This document shows positions 17,640 through 27,203 of a stretch of 64,000 nt of DNA, one piece after another. Within the stretch, counting starts at the first letter, position 1. Every line of letters starts with the position of its first letter. A model generated the notes under the pieces. The model was not told where the DNA came from and did no database searches. It worked only from the letters and a program-made list of their open reading frames with translations. The stretch spans positions 186,908 through 250,907 of the forward strand of contig JAATGM010000055.1 in NCBI GenBank assembly GCA_015654675.1. Direction: 5' to 3'. Position numbers and translations under genes: made by a program. The stretch comes from Planctomycetota bacterium. Its GTDB lineage: Bacteria; Planctomycetota; Phycisphaerae; UBA1845; UTPLA1.

Positions 17640-18431
17640 TCAGATTTCGAGAATATCGCCAACCGCGTTGCGTGAAGCGACATGGACGGGAAAGTCTTTT
17701 CCCACCGTCTGCCGATGGGTCGCCAATGCAAGTTCTGGATCGTTGTTAATTTCGCTCAGGTGGGCGGCGGCGATCCATTTCAGGCGGTTGGATGTGTTCA
17801 GCAGACCTACCGTACGGCTGGCCAGGTCGGCGGATTCGTGGTTTGAGATGTGGCCGTGCTTGCCACGGATGCGGTCCTTGAGCGGCTTGGAGTAGGGGCC
17901 GGTTTCGAGCATGTCGGGGTCGTAGTTGCTTTCGAGATAGGCCGCGTCGAGGTCCTGCATGATGGACTCGAGCGCGGCGAAGGGGTGGCCGAGGTCGGTC
18001 AGGATGCCGAGGCGTTTGTTTTCGTGCGCGACGACGAAGCAGACCGGTTCGACGGCGTCGTGGGGCGTCGGAATGGTGTAAACCGTGACCGGCCCGAACT
18101 CGATCCGCTCGCCGGGGGCGAAGTGGCATGGCTTGTGGGTGCGGCCGATGAGGCCGGCTGAGCGGCGGAGGGTGTGGCGAGTGATATAGAGCGGGATGGC
18201 GTGGCGGCGGTGGATGACGCCGGCCCCGCGGACGTGGTCGATGTGCTCGTGCGAGATGATGAGGGCGTCGATGCCGTCCATTTCGCGGCCGCGGGCGGCG
18301 AGGCGGGTTTCGGCAAGCTGGCCGCTGATACCGGCGTCGAAGAGGAGGCGGACGCCGCCGGCCTCGACGTAGATGCAGTTGCCGTTGGAGCCGGATTGGA
18401 GCGAGATCGAGAGCATGAGTCTTTGGGGCAT
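17640..18431 (-). CDS. Metallo-beta-lactamase-fold hydrolase (YycJ/WalJ-like)
   Basis: 263 residues with the metal-binding motif SHEHIDHVRG (HxHxDH), LGILTDLGH and the downstream ESNYDPDML, HGHISN and AAHLSEINN motifs. The ISLQSGSNGNCIYVE opening and ESNYD/HLS order are typical of YycJ/WalJ-type MBL proteins, which have been linked to cell wall and DNA repair coordination; the substrate here is unproved. A second ATG five codons in (18416) is an alternative start. It ends 26 bases from tRNA-Arg. Confidence 0.88.
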   Translation of the reverse strand: MPQRLMLSISLQSGSNGNCIYVEAGGVRLLFDAGISGQLAETRLAARGREMDGIDALIISHEHIDHVRGAGVIHRRHAIPLYITRHTLRRSAGLIGRTHKPCHFAPGERIEFGPVTVYTIPTPHDAVEPVCFVVAHENKRLGILTDLGHPFAALESIMQDLDAAYLESNYDPDMLETGPYSKPLKDRIRGKHGHISNHESADLASRTVGLLNTSNRLKWIAAAHLSEINNDPELALATHRQTVGKDFPVHVASRNAVGDILEI

Positions 18432-18530
18432 CGTAGCGGATCGGGGCCGGGCAGTGAAAAAGCGCGTGATACTATTTCTGCCGTAGCGTTACTATGTGGA
18501 TAGTAAAGAGCGGCTTTGGAGGAATGTGCC

Positions 18531-19745
18531 ATGCAGCGATGGACCTGGATCGGACTGGTTGTGTTGTCGAGCGCGGCGCTGGCGGCGGGACATCCGGAGG
18601 CGAGCGGACCGAAGCGGACGCAACTGAAGGCGTCGGAAACGGTGCCGCTCGAAACCAGGGGCGGCAAGCTGGTCGTGCGGGTGAAGATCAACGGCAAGGG
18701 GCCCTTTCCGTTGCTGCTCGACACGGGCGCGGGGGCGACGGTGCTCAATGCCGACCTCGCGAAGGAACTGGGGCTCAAGAAGACCGGCAACACCGAGATC
18801 GGCGATCCGAGCAATCCGACGGCCATCAAGGCGGAACGCGTTGCGGTCGATCGGCTGGAGATCGGCGGGGCGGCTTTTGAGGATTTTGAGGCGGTCGCCT
18901 GGGATCGGGCGGCGTTGTACAGCGGCAAGGATGCGCCGCGCGGCGTGCTGGGTTTTCCACTCTTTGCCGATTGCCTCATCGCGATTGACACTCCGGGGGC
19001 GAAACTGACTTTATCGAAAGGGCATCTGCCATCGATTGGCAAGGGCATTACCGAGTACCGCCAGTCGCACGGCGGCATTCCCGAGATTGACGTCGAGCTG
19101 GCGGGCACGACTGTGCCCACCCACATCGACACCGGCGCGACGAGCGGGCTGACGGTCAATTCGAAGTGGATCGAGGAACTGCCGTTGAAAAGCAAGCCGG
19201 TGGTGGTGGCGCGGGCGCGGACGGTGAACAGCGAAGTCGACGTGAAGGCCGCCACGCTGGATGGCACCGTCGTCTTCGCGGGCTACGGAATCTCGGAACC
19301 GGAAGTTTCGTTCAACTCGGTTGTGCAGGGCGGAAATCTGGGAATGGAGGTTCTCGGCGACTACATCATTCGTTTCGATCAGAGCGCCAAGCTCGTTCAG
19401 TTCGAACATACTGGTTCGGCCATCGCGAAGCCGAAGCGGACGGCGCGCGGCGGGCGTCCGCGGCTGGGCGTGATGTTGGCGAAGTCGAACATGAACGGCG
19501 TCCTGGAGATAACGATTGACAGTGTGATGGACGGGATGCCGGCGGCCAAGGCGGGACTCAAGCAGGGCGATCGGCTGATCGCGGTGGGCGGCAAGAAGAT
19601 CGCCCCGATGAGCGATGACGATTTCCGCGAAGCGCTGGGCGCGGGGGAGACCATCGAGCTGACGATCGAGCGCGAGGGCGAGGAGCTGAAAGTCCCGGTG
19701 AAAATGGGGGCGGCGGCCGCGGCCGGCAAGGAAGGTAAGTCTTAG
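18531..19745 (+). CDS. Exported retropepsin-like aspartyl protease with PDZ domain
   Basis: 404 residues with a signal peptide (LVVLSSAALAAG). Two aspartyl-protease half-domains follow: LLLDTGAGATVLN and, about 140 residues later, THIDTGATSGLTVN. Two DTG motifs suggest an intramolecular pepsin-like dimer made from retropepsin-type halves. The C-terminal ~90 residues are a PDZ domain (PRLGVMLA, GLKQGDRLIAVGGKKI). The order is reminiscent of bacterial periplasmic aspartyl proteases with PDZ. GGAGGA 7 bases upstream fixes the start. Confidence 0.88.
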   Translation: MQRWTWIGLVVLSSAALAAGHPEASGPKRTQLKASETVPLETRGGKLVVRVKINGKGPFPLLLDTGAGATVLNADLAKELGLKKTGNTEIGDPSNPTAIKAERVAVDRLEIGGAAFEDFEAVAWDRAALYSGKDAPRGVLGFPLFADCLIAIDTPGAKLTLSKGHLPSIGKGITEYRQSHGGIPEIDVELAGTTVPTHIDTGATSGLTVNSKWIEELPLKSKPVVVARARTVNSEVDVKAATLDGTVVFAGYGISEPEVSFNSVVQGGNLGMEVLGDYIIRFDQSAKLVQFEHTGSAIAKPKRTARGGRPRLGVMLAKSNMNGVLEITIDSVMDGMPAAKAGLKQGDRLIAVGGKKIAPMSDDDFREALGAGETIELTIEREGEELKVPVKMGAAAAAGKEGKS

Positions 19746-19852
19746 CACTCAAGGAATTGCTTCGCGCCGCATTGCATCCCGTGCGGACTCTGGCACAATC
19801 CCCGCCTTTGCGGTTCTGACGGACCGCGGCGAGTTTGATTCAAGGTGCCAAC

Positions 19853-21715
19853 ATGTCCGACGTTCTGAAACCATCCCGGCGCGGCGTCATGAAATCGGCC
19901 CTGGCTGCCGGGGCGGCTGCGGCGATTCCCGGTCTCTCTTCGTGCAGCGACAACCAGACGCGATTCGAGACGGGGCCGGCCACGCGCGAAGGGGCCGAGG
20001 CCGAGCGATTCGTCGCCGAATACAACCGCGAATACCAGAAGCATTACACGCGCGCGAACGAGGCGCAGTGGGTCTCGGCGACCGACGTTTCGGACGAGCA
20101 CTCCAAGGCCGCAACCGACGCGCAGAACGCCATGGATGCGTTCGTCGGCGACAAGGCCCGCATGGCGAAGATCGCCGCGTTCCGCGAGCGCGCGTGGACT
20201 GTTTCGCCGCTGGTCGCCAAGCAGCTCGAACGCGCGTGGATGGCTGCGGCCCACGCGCCCGGCTCGATACCCGAGCTGGTGCAGCGACGAACCGCAGCCG
20301 AGGTGAAGCACGCCGCCGCGATGAACTCATACGAGTACAAGATGGCCCAGGCCGGCGGCACGACGAAGGTCGTGACGGCCAATGACATCGATGAAATCCT
20401 GCAGAAATCGACCAACCTCGACGAGCGGCGGGCGGCTTGGGAGGCGTCGAAGCAGATCGGCGTCGCGCTGCGACCGGGCCTGGTCGAGCTGCGCGGGCTG
20501 CGGAACCAGGTGGCGCAGGAGCTGAAGTTCAACTCGCTGCTCGACCTGGAGGTGACCAGCGATTCGTTGTCCGTGGCCGAATTGATGGACCTGATGCGGA
20601 CGACGCTCGAGCAGACACGTCCGCTGTACGAGCAGCTTCACTGCTACGCGAAATACAAGCTGGCGGCGCGATTCGGACAGGAGGTACCGCGGCGGATTCC
20701 GGCCCACTGGCTGCCGAATCGCTGGGGGCAGGAGTGGCGCGGCATCGAGGAGAGCGTCGATCTCGATCCGCTGTTTGCGGATAAGACACCGCAGTGGATC
20801 ATTGAGAAGGCGGAGCAGTTTTACCTGTCGATGGGCTTCGAAAAGCTGCCGGCCACGTTCTGGCAGCGGTCGGATCTATTCGAGCTGCCGGCTGGATCGA
20901 AGCGGCAGAAGAATCGCCACGCGTCGGCGTGGCACATCAACCTCGAGTATGACGTGCGCTCGTTGATGAGCGTGAAGTCGAACGCGTGGTGGTTCGGCAC
21001 GACGCACCACGAGCTGGGGCACATCTACTACTTCCTGGCTTACACGCGCGCCAACCAGCCGCTGATTCTGCGGGACGGGGCGAACGGGGCGTTTCATGAG
21101 GCCATCGGCGACCTGATCGCGCTGGCGGCCGGGCAGAAGCCGTATTTGAAGGAAGTAGGCCTGCTCAAGGGCGCGGCGGCGAGCGGCGACGACGTCCGTT
21201 GGCTGCTGGCGGGCGCGCTGGAAGGTTCAATCGTGTTCCTGCCGTTTACCTGCGGCGTCATGACCGGCTGGGAATACGAGATGTATGAAAAGAAGATGCC
21301 GGAAGGGCAGATGAACGCGAAGTGGTGGGAGCTGGTGCGCCAGCAGCAGGGCATCGACCCGCCCGCGCCGCGCGGTGAGGACTTCTGCGACCCGGCCAGC
21401 AAGACGCACATCAACGACACGCCGGCCTATTACTACAAGTACGCGGTGGGCACGCTGATCAAACACCAGATTCACGACTACATCGCGCGGAAGATTTTGA
21501 AGCAGCCGCCGCAGGCCTGCAGTTACTACAACCGCAAGGACGTGGGCGAGTATTTGAACGCGCTGCTGTCGCTCGGCGCTTCGCGAGACTGGCGGCAGGT
21601 TCTGCGCGACTTTACGGGCGAGCCGCTGAGCGCTCGCGCGCTGATGGCGTACTACGAGCCGCTTCTGGCGTTCCTGCAGAAGGAGAATGCGGGGCGGGAT
21701 GCTTCGTTCTCGTAG
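19853..21715 (+). CDS. M2-family peptidyl-dipeptidase (ACE-like), Tat lipoprotein
   Basis: 620 residues. The zinc site is HHELGHIYY (H386, E387, H390) with E416 in HEAIGD, the angiotensin-converting-enzyme arrangement. Family members remove dipeptides from peptide C-termini. The N-terminus has a twin-arginine-like SRRGVMK, then a hydrophobic stretch and lipobox GLSSC, so it is likely exported folded with its zinc and lipid-anchored. The length fits single-domain bacterial ACE homologues. The start at MSDVLK (19853) was chosen over an in-frame ATG six codons upstream. Confidence 0.92.
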   Translation: MSDVLKPSRRGVMKSALAAGAAAAIPGLSSCSDNQTRFETGPATREGAEAERFVAEYNREYQKHYTRANEAQWVSATDVSDEHSKAATDAQNAMDAFVGDKARMAKIAAFRERAWTVSPLVAKQLERAWMAAAHAPGSIPELVQRRTAAEVKHAAAMNSYEYKMAQAGGTTKVVTANDIDEILQKSTNLDERRAAWEASKQIGVALRPGLVELRGLRNQVAQELKFNSLLDLEVTSDSLSVAELMDLMRTTLEQTRPLYEQLHCYAKYKLAARFGQEVPRRIPAHWLPNRWGQEWRGIEESVDLDPLFADKTPQWIIEKAEQFYLSMGFEKLPATFWQRSDLFELPAGSKRQKNRHASAWHINLEYDVRSLMSVKSNAWWFGTTHHELGHIYYFLAYTRANQPLILRDGANGAFHEAIGDLIALAAGQKPYLKEVGLLKGAAASGDDVRWLLAGALEGSIVFLPFTCGVMTGWEYEMYEKKMPEGQMNAKWWELVRQQQGIDPPAPRGEDFCDPASKTHINDTPAYYYKYAVGTLIKHQIHDYIARKILKQPPQACSYYNRKDVGEYLNALLSLGASRDWRQVLRDFTGEPLSARALMAYYEPLLAFLQKENAGRDASFS

Positions 21716-21730
21716 CGACTGCCCGGGTCC

Positions 21731-22105
21731 ATGCGGCGTACGCGCATGACGCTCGGAAGGATTTGGCTGGCGTTTTCCACGCTGGTTGTGCTGGTTTCGC
21801 TGGCGACCGGCTACCGGGCCAGTCGGGCGGCGGGGGCGCCGGTGTATTTGCTTACCAAGACCTCGGTGGTGGTGGAGCGGCCGGCGGTGGCGGCCGACGC
21901 GCAAGAGGCGGAGATTCTTCGGCGAATGGCGGAGGCGGGGGAAGATTCGCGCGTTTCTGAGTTGCAGCCGATGTTCGTGCTGGGATTGTTGGACGCGGCG
22001 CTGCCGCTGGTGCTCTTCAGCGGGTTGCTGGTTTGGGGCGCCGGATTCGTCCGCCGGCGGCGGGCGCGGCGGCGGTTTGCGAACGCGGGCGCTGACAGCT
22101 TATGA
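21731..22105 (+). CDS. Small two-TM membrane protein
   Basis: 124 residues with two hydrophobic segments: ~10-28 (IWLAFSTLVVLVSLATG) and ~84-103 (FVLGLLDAALPLVLFSGLLVW), the second followed by VRRRRARRRF. The ~55-residue loop between them (VYLLTKTSVVVERPAV) is probably outside. No family recognised. It starts 15 bases after the M2 peptidase stop and may be in the same operon. Confidence 0.62.
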   Translation: MRRTRMTLGRIWLAFSTLVVLVSLATGYRASRAAGAPVYLLTKTSVVVERPAVAADAQEAEILRRMAEAGEDSRVSELQPMFVLGLLDAALPLVLFSGLLVWGAGFVRRRRARRRFANAGADSL

Positions 22106-22154
22106 TTCGGGCTGCGAGCTGGTGAATTGAAGTCCTCAGACGGGAACCATTTCC

Positions 22155-22826
22155 ATGATGCGATTCGTGATTGCGGCGGGTCTGGTGTTTTCGTTGGCTG
22201 CTATGCCTGTTCGGGCGGATGGAATCAAGGACGCGCGGGCCGGTGAGACGACGTTTTCTGTTTCGACAAAATCCAAGCCCAACGTGGGGCTGATCTCGAA
22301 GGCGCCGGGCGAGACGTTCAAGGCCACCAGCAAGGTGGTCAAGGGGACGCTGACGCTCGACCCGTCGAAGCTGGACTCGGCCAGCGGCGAGTTCCGCGTG
22401 CCGTTCAAGAATCTCGACACCGGCAAGAAGATGATGAACCAGCACATGCTGTCGTCGCGCTGGATGGACGCGGACAAGTACCCTGACGCCGTTTTTACTG
22501 TCAGCGGAATCGACAAAGTGAAGGCCGGGCCGTCGGTTGTGAAGGCGAACCTGACGGGCACGATGGCGATGCATGGAAAAGAGAAGGAAATCTCAATTCC
22601 TGTCACGCTGGTTTACGTGAAAGACAAGGCCGAGGGCGGGACGCACGACACACTTAAGATCAATGCGACCTTCAAAGTGGCGCTGGCGGATTACGACATC
22701 AAGGATCCGGCCGTTGGAAACAAGGTGGCCGAGAATATGCTGATGACGGTGTCGGTAACGATGGACGCCGGCAAGGGCGGCAAGGCCGAGAAGAAGGACG
22801 CGGGGGCGAAGGCGGCTGGCGACTAG
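22155..22826 (+). CDS. YceI family periplasmic protein
   Basis: 223 residues: signal peptide (AAGLVFSLAAMPVRA), then a YceI lipocalin-like barrel with FKNLDTGKKMMNQHMLSSRW-type spacing (MNQHMLSSRWMDADKYP), and VKANLTGTMAMHGKEKEI. YceI proteins bind polyisoprenoid or similar lipids in the periplasm. A Lys/Gly/Ala-rich tail (GKGGKAEKKDAGAKAAGD) is an addition. It stands alone, with start ATGATG. Confidence 0.9.
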   Translation: MMRFVIAAGLVFSLAAMPVRADGIKDARAGETTFSVSTKSKPNVGLISKAPGETFKATSKVVKGTLTLDPSKLDSASGEFRVPFKNLDTGKKMMNQHMLSSRWMDADKYPDAVFTVSGIDKVKAGPSVVKANLTGTMAMHGKEKEISIPVTLVYVKDKAEGGTHDTLKINATFKVALADYDIKDPAVGNKVAENMLMTVSVTMDAGKGGKAEKKDAGAKAAGD

Positions 22827-22851
22827 CTGCCGCTTCCAACGGAGGCCGCCG

Positions 22852-23535
22852 ATGGGTCGCACACCGACGATCATCCTCGCGGCGTCATCCTCATTGATCT
22901 ATCTAATTCTTTGTGGCCGGTCGGACGGTGAGGATGCCCGAAACCGGTCTCCAGCATCACGACCTGCAAGCGCGCCGGCCGATGATCGCCTGATTCGGGC
23001 GGCGGAATCGCTTGAAGCAGTGGCCCAATCGTTAGTGCCGAAGGGATGGAGCGTTTCCCCCGTTGGCGAACATGTCATCATTGAACGCGATGACTCCATC
23101 GAGGTGTTCAACGCGATTTCACTCCCGTACCGCAGCAATACGCCAGAAAGTCGAGAATACATCCGGTCACAGTTGCGTCGATTGAGATTCCGGCTGTCGA
23201 TGCGAGTGAGCGAGCGCATGCTCCAGAATGGATTCGATCTTCAGAGCCGAAAAAACTCCGAGGCCATCGAACGAGCGCGTCGTGAAGAAAGAGACCCCAA
23301 GCTCATACCCGACGACGCATATTGGCATGAGCACCCGAAGTATGGATATCAGGACATTCCGTGGCTCGACGGCGGCAACTACAGCGTTTACGCCGAGTGC
23401 AGCGTTTACTGGATGGAAGAATTCTTGGATGCAGATGTCTGTGCCGAGTGCGACGGCGTCGTGAAGGCTCTCGCCGCGCCGTTCCGTGCCTATCAGAAGG
23501 ATTTTCAATTCTTCCGTAGGTCCTCTCGCAAGTGA
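22852..23535 (+). CDS. Exported hypothetical protein
   Basis: 227 residues starting after GGAGGCCGCCG. The N-terminal signal-like segment TIILAASSSLIYLILCG includes a cysteine that could serve as a lipid anchor (LILCG). The body is charged and helical (ESLEAVAQSLVPKGWSV; a basic LRRLRFRLSMRVSERML stretch) with WHEHPKYGYQDIPW and two CxxC-like cysteines (CAEC) near the end. No family recognised. Base use is slightly more AT-rich than its neighbours. Confidence 0.65.
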   Translation: MGRTPTIILAASSSLIYLILCGRSDGEDARNRSPASRPASAPADDRLIRAAESLEAVAQSLVPKGWSVSPVGEHVIIERDDSIEVFNAISLPYRSNTPESREYIRSQLRRLRFRLSMRVSERMLQNGFDLQSRKNSEAIERARREERDPKLIPDDAYWHEHPKYGYQDIPWLDGGNYSVYAECSVYWMEEFLDADVCAECDGVVKALAAPFRAYQKDFQFFRRSSRK

Positions 23536-23611
23536 GAGGCGGCCGACACAGCGCTGCTCGACCGGAGCACGGAGATGCGAGATCGTTTCCTCGGAATTAC
23601 AGCGGCCGTTA

Positions 23612-24838
23612 TCAGTTGAACCAGATCGCGAAGCCGATGAAGTCACCTTCGAAGACGCGCATGAGGCGCGTCCAGGTTTCCTTGGTGGTGATCTGGCCTT
23701 CCTCCAGGTAGGGGGCGGCGGCCGAGCCCTGCACCCACAATACGAGATCGAAGCGCGTCGGCTCGGTGAAGAAGCGGCGGAGGTTTACGCCGCGATTGTC
23801 GTTGCCGCGCCAGAAGGGAATCAGCTTCTTGCCGGCCAGGATGGCGTCGGCCTCGTCGAGGAAGGCCTGCCACGCCGCGATCATGTCTTTGGTCACGTGG
23901 ATGCCGGGGAAGACGCAATCCTGCTGAGGATTGGGGATCCACTCGTGGTCGTTGTCGGTTTCGGCCAGGGCGAGTTTCCACATGCGACGGCTGCATGCGA
24001 CCATCGACTGGAGGTGCTCCAGCGCGCTAGTCATGCGCTTCGGCTCGATGACGGGCAGATTGATGAGATGAACGAACGCGACGACGTCGGCGATATCGAC
24101 GCCATCCATGTTGAAGACGCGATCGCCGGTATTCAGGAAAGGATACGGCGTCTTGGGGCGCGGGAAGAGAATCTGGGCCGTGCGGTCGAACAACTCACCG
24201 CCGTCGTGGGCGAGCAGGAAGTCGGTAAGGGCCATGAGCAAGTGGCAGTAACCGCGGAGCCATTCGGCGTCGGCGGCGTCGAAGTTGATGAGAAATCCGG
24301 TGACATCCTTCTCGTCGATCGAATTGCGGCTCAGGCGGACGTAGATTTTGAAGAGCGGTTCGCCCTTCGGGTCACGGCCAAGATTGAGGCGAACGAGGGC
24401 GAAATGGAGCGGGAACTTCACGTTGGTGTCGTGGACGCCGGCGAGCGTCTTTTCTGCCTTGGCGAGTTCATCGTTCCAGGTCGTAAGTATTCGGCGAACA
24501 TCTGCGGCGGTGACGACCTTTGGTTCGGCGTTACGGCCAAAGATGGGCGAGCCGACGAACATGGCCATGCCGGCGTTGAGGCGCGGGAAGCCATAGTCGC
24601 CGAGTGAGCCGAGCAGTTGCTCGACGCCGCCAAGGAACTGGGCAACGCCCAGGCCGAAGCGGGCGTGGTCGTTTTTCGGGTCGGCCGTGAGCATTTTCGA
24701 GAGTTCGATTTCGGCATTGGCGATCGTTCCGTTCATGAACAGGTCGTCGATGCGATCGGCTGGCTGGGTGGTCTGGGCCGTGGCCGCTACGGTGAAGGAA
24801 CAAAGGACTATCAGCAGCGAAGATACGCGATATTTCAT
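23612..24838 (-). CDS. Exported hypothetical protein, TPR-like N-terminus
   Basis: 408 residues from MKYRVSS: a signal peptide (SLLIVLCSFTVAATAQ), then a helical repeat (LFMNGTIANAEIELSKMLTADPKNDHARFGLGVAQFL split here for length) typical of tetratricopeptide units, and a long conserved-looking C-terminal domain with WRGNDNRGVNLRRFF and WTRLMRVFEG. I do not recognise the family. The ATG at 24838 was chosen because the preceding codons add an unlikely n-region. It is divergent from the dockerin-hydrolase gene. Confidence 0.7.
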   Translation of the reverse strand: MKYRVSSLLIVLCSFTVAATAQTTQPADRIDDLFMNGTIANAEIELSKMLTADPKNDHARFGLGVAQFLGGVEQLLGSLGDYGFPRLNAGMAMFVGSPIFGRNAEPKVVTAADVRRILTTWNDELAKAEKTLAGVHDTNVKFPLHFALVRLNLGRDPKGEPLFKIYVRLSRNSIDEKDVTGFLINFDAADAEWLRGYCHLLMALTDFLLAHDGGELFDRTAQILFPRPKTPYPFLNTGDRVFNMDGVDIADVVAFVHLINLPVIEPKRMTSALEHLQSMVACSRRMWKLALAETDNDHEWIPNPQQDCVFPGIHVTKDMIAAWQAFLDEADAILAGKKLIPFWRGNDNRGVNLRRFFTEPTRFDLVLWVQGSAAAPYLEEGQITTKETWTRLMRVFEGDFIGFAIWFN

Positions 24839-24994
24839 GGACCTAACTCCTGTTTCTCCCATATTGGTCCAACGCGGGGCCTGCTGCCAGTTCGCCGCAA
24901 TTTATTTTGAATTAGCGCGCCCGTTTTCGTAGTCTATTGCGATCACTTCCTCGGAGTCTTTCAGCATCGGGCCGGTTGGGCTGGAGGCACGGGT

Positions 24995-27181
24995 ATGCAA
25001 TCTTCTCGGGTCGTTCACTGGTCGGTGGTCATCGCTTTGGCCGTCTTCGCTGGTGTTGCAAGGCCAGCCGGCGCCATCCCGCGCGGCGACTGCAACTGCG
25101 ACGGCGTGATCAACGGCAAAGACATCCAGGCGTGGGTGGATGCCTTCCTTAATCCGACGGCATATGCCACGCGGAACCCCACCTGTTCGCGCTGCACGGC
25201 CGATCTTGATGGCGACGGATCCGTGACGGCTGCCGATCGGCCGATCCTGATCAACTGTGCACTTGGGCTCGGGGCCTGCACCGCGGCAGCGCCATGCTTT
25301 TGTCCGCTGCCGGCTGTTCCATCCGGCGGAAACCCGCCACCCAACGCGAACGCGCCAGGAGTCGGCATCGGTCAACTGGCCGACTACAACGATCAGAACG
25401 TGGTCGTGGCGGCCGGGGCTTTTCCGGAGATTCCCGATTCCATCCTGCAGCAGGACGGCCGCGATGATTTCTCACCCAGCTTCGTGGCAACCGGACAGGA
25501 CGGCGTGGCCGGCTTCGACCTGAGCGGTCGCATCCGCTATCCATCGACTCAGCCGGGCGGCGTGAACGCCGCGGCGGCGGCCGGCGGACCGTTTCCGCTG
25601 GTGGTGATCGCGCATGGAAACCATCGCCGCTTCGCGGATGCAGTCGGCGGCGATCCGTCGGATGAGAATTACCGCGGATACACCTATCTGCAGAACCGCC
25701 TTGCGACACACGGGTTTATCACCGTCAGCATTGACCTCGACGACTTCACCGACCTGCTGCCGGGAATTCTGTCGCGGGCATGGCTCATCCTCTGCACCAT
25801 CGAACGGATGGAGGCGGTGAACGCCGCCGCCGGTCCGCTGCAGAATCAGATCGACATGACGCGGATCGCGCTGATCGGCCACTCGCGCGGCGGCGATGCG
25901 GTGATTCAGGCCGTCCGCCTGAATGCGGCCGGGCTTGTTCCGGGCGTCGGCCCGGGCGCGGCCACGGGCGGATTTCAGATTCGGGCGGTGTGGGGCATCG
26001 CCAGCACGCGATTCTTCGACGGCGCGGTGAACTGGGATCGCACGGCGCCCATTCAGGGAGTTGTGCCGGCCAGCGTGCTGACGGCACAACCGTTCTTCGG
26101 GATGTGGGGCGATGCCGACGGCGACGTGACCGGCGAGGACATCACGATCGCGGCCGGCGTGACGACCAAGGCCATGCATGTCGAGGGGTCGTACGACGGG
26201 AGCACGGCCCAGCCGAAGCAATTCGCCTGGATCGAGGGCGCCAATCACAACTTCTGGAACTCGAGTTGGTTCGGCGGGGCGTTCGGCGACGACGGCCTCG
26301 TGTTCGGCACATCGTGCGTGGCGACGCGTATCACCTCGGCCGAGCAGCAGGACTTGGCGCTGGCGTACGGCGTGGCGTTCTTGCGTGCCTACGTCCGTAA
26401 CGAGGCGGCCTACGCGGACTACTTCAAGTTTCCGGCCAACGCACTGCCGCCGGTGGCCGTGGCGCAGAATCGTGCCCACCTGCAATATCAGCAGACGGCC
26501 GCGAATCGGCGCGTGGTGGACGACTTCGAGATGAACTGCGCATTGGACACCACATCGCGCGGGACGGCGGGCGTGACAAACACGCTCGTGACGCCGATCG
26601 AAGGGCTGTTGATCGGGGCGCGGGCCCAGCCGTTGCCGGCGAATGATCCGGCACCGTGTGCGGCCGCGGTGAGCACGCAGTCGTGGTATCACCTGACGCG
26701 CGGACTGCTATTCGATTGGACGGCGGCGGCGAATCAGTACGAGACGGTGCTGCCAGCCGCCGAGCGAAATGTGTCAGGTTTTGCGACGCTGAGCTTCCGG
26801 GTGGCCCAGGATCGACGCGGCGCGGGATCAAACAACGCGCTGGCGTTTGACGTCGTCCTGACCGACAACGCGAACGTCTCGGCCACGGTGCGGACGGACG
26901 CGGTGACGACGCTGCCGGTGCATCAGCCGCGGATCGACGGGCAATGCTCGCAAGACGCGAACATCGCCTGCCGCACGAACGCCAATTGCGGCGGCGCGAA
27001 CACATGCAATGGAATCGGGCTGCTGACCAAGTCGATGCTCAAGACGGTGCGCATCCCGCTCTGCCGCTTCCGTGAGGCGCAGAATACGATCAATCTCAAC
27101 AACATCGTTCGAGTCCGGTTCACCAATTTCAGCCGGGCGGCGGGAAAGGCGGCGATCGATGACATCGAATTCGCAAACTGA
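24995..27181 (+). CDS. Secreted alpha/beta hydrolase with N-terminal dockerin-like pair
   Basis: 728 residues. A signal peptide (VIALAVFAGVARPAGA) is followed directly by two Ca-binding dockerin-type repeats (GDCNCDGVINGKDI and ADLDGDGSVTAADR) at ~30-90, with extra cysteines. An alpha/beta-hydrolase domain covers ~170-480 with PLVVIAHGNHRRF and the nucleophile elbow LIGHSRGGDAV. It resembles cutinase/PET-hydrolase-like or chlorophyllase-like enzymes. The C-terminal ~220 residues are beta-rich, probably a binding domain, with a Cys-rich insert (CSQDANIACRTNANCGG). GGAGG precedes the ATG. Confidence 0.85.
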   Translation: MQSSRVVHWSVVIALAVFAGVARPAGAIPRGDCNCDGVINGKDIQAWVDAFLNPTAYATRNPTCSRCTADLDGDGSVTAADRPILINCALGLGACTAAAPCFCPLPAVPSGGNPPPNANAPGVGIGQLADYNDQNVVVAAGAFPEIPDSILQQDGRDDFSPSFVATGQDGVAGFDLSGRIRYPSTQPGGVNAAAAAGGPFPLVVIAHGNHRRFADAVGGDPSDENYRGYTYLQNRLATHGFITVSIDLDDFTDLLPGILSRAWLILCTIERMEAVNAAAGPLQNQIDMTRIALIGHSRGGDAVIQAVRLNAAGLVPGVGPGAATGGFQIRAVWGIASTRFFDGAVNWDRTAPIQGVVPASVLTAQPFFGMWGDADGDVTGEDITIAAGVTTKAMHVEGSYDGSTAQPKQFAWIEGANHNFWNSSWFGGAFGDDGLVFGTSCVATRITSAEQQDLALAYGVAFLRAYVRNEAAYADYFKFPANALPPVAVAQNRAHLQYQQTAANRRVVDDFEMNCALDTTSRGTAGVTNTLVTPIEGLLIGARAQPLPANDPAPCAAAVSTQSWYHLTRGLLFDWTAAANQYETVLPAAERNVSGFATLSFRVAQDRRGAGSNNALAFDVVLTDNANVSATVRTDAVTTLPVHQPRIDGQCSQDANIACRTNANCGGANTCNGIGLLTKSMLKTVRIPLCRFREAQNTINLNNIVRVRFTNFSRAAGKAAIDDIEFAN

Positions 27182-27203
27182 TCTGACGCGAGGGAGACGG
27201 GTC

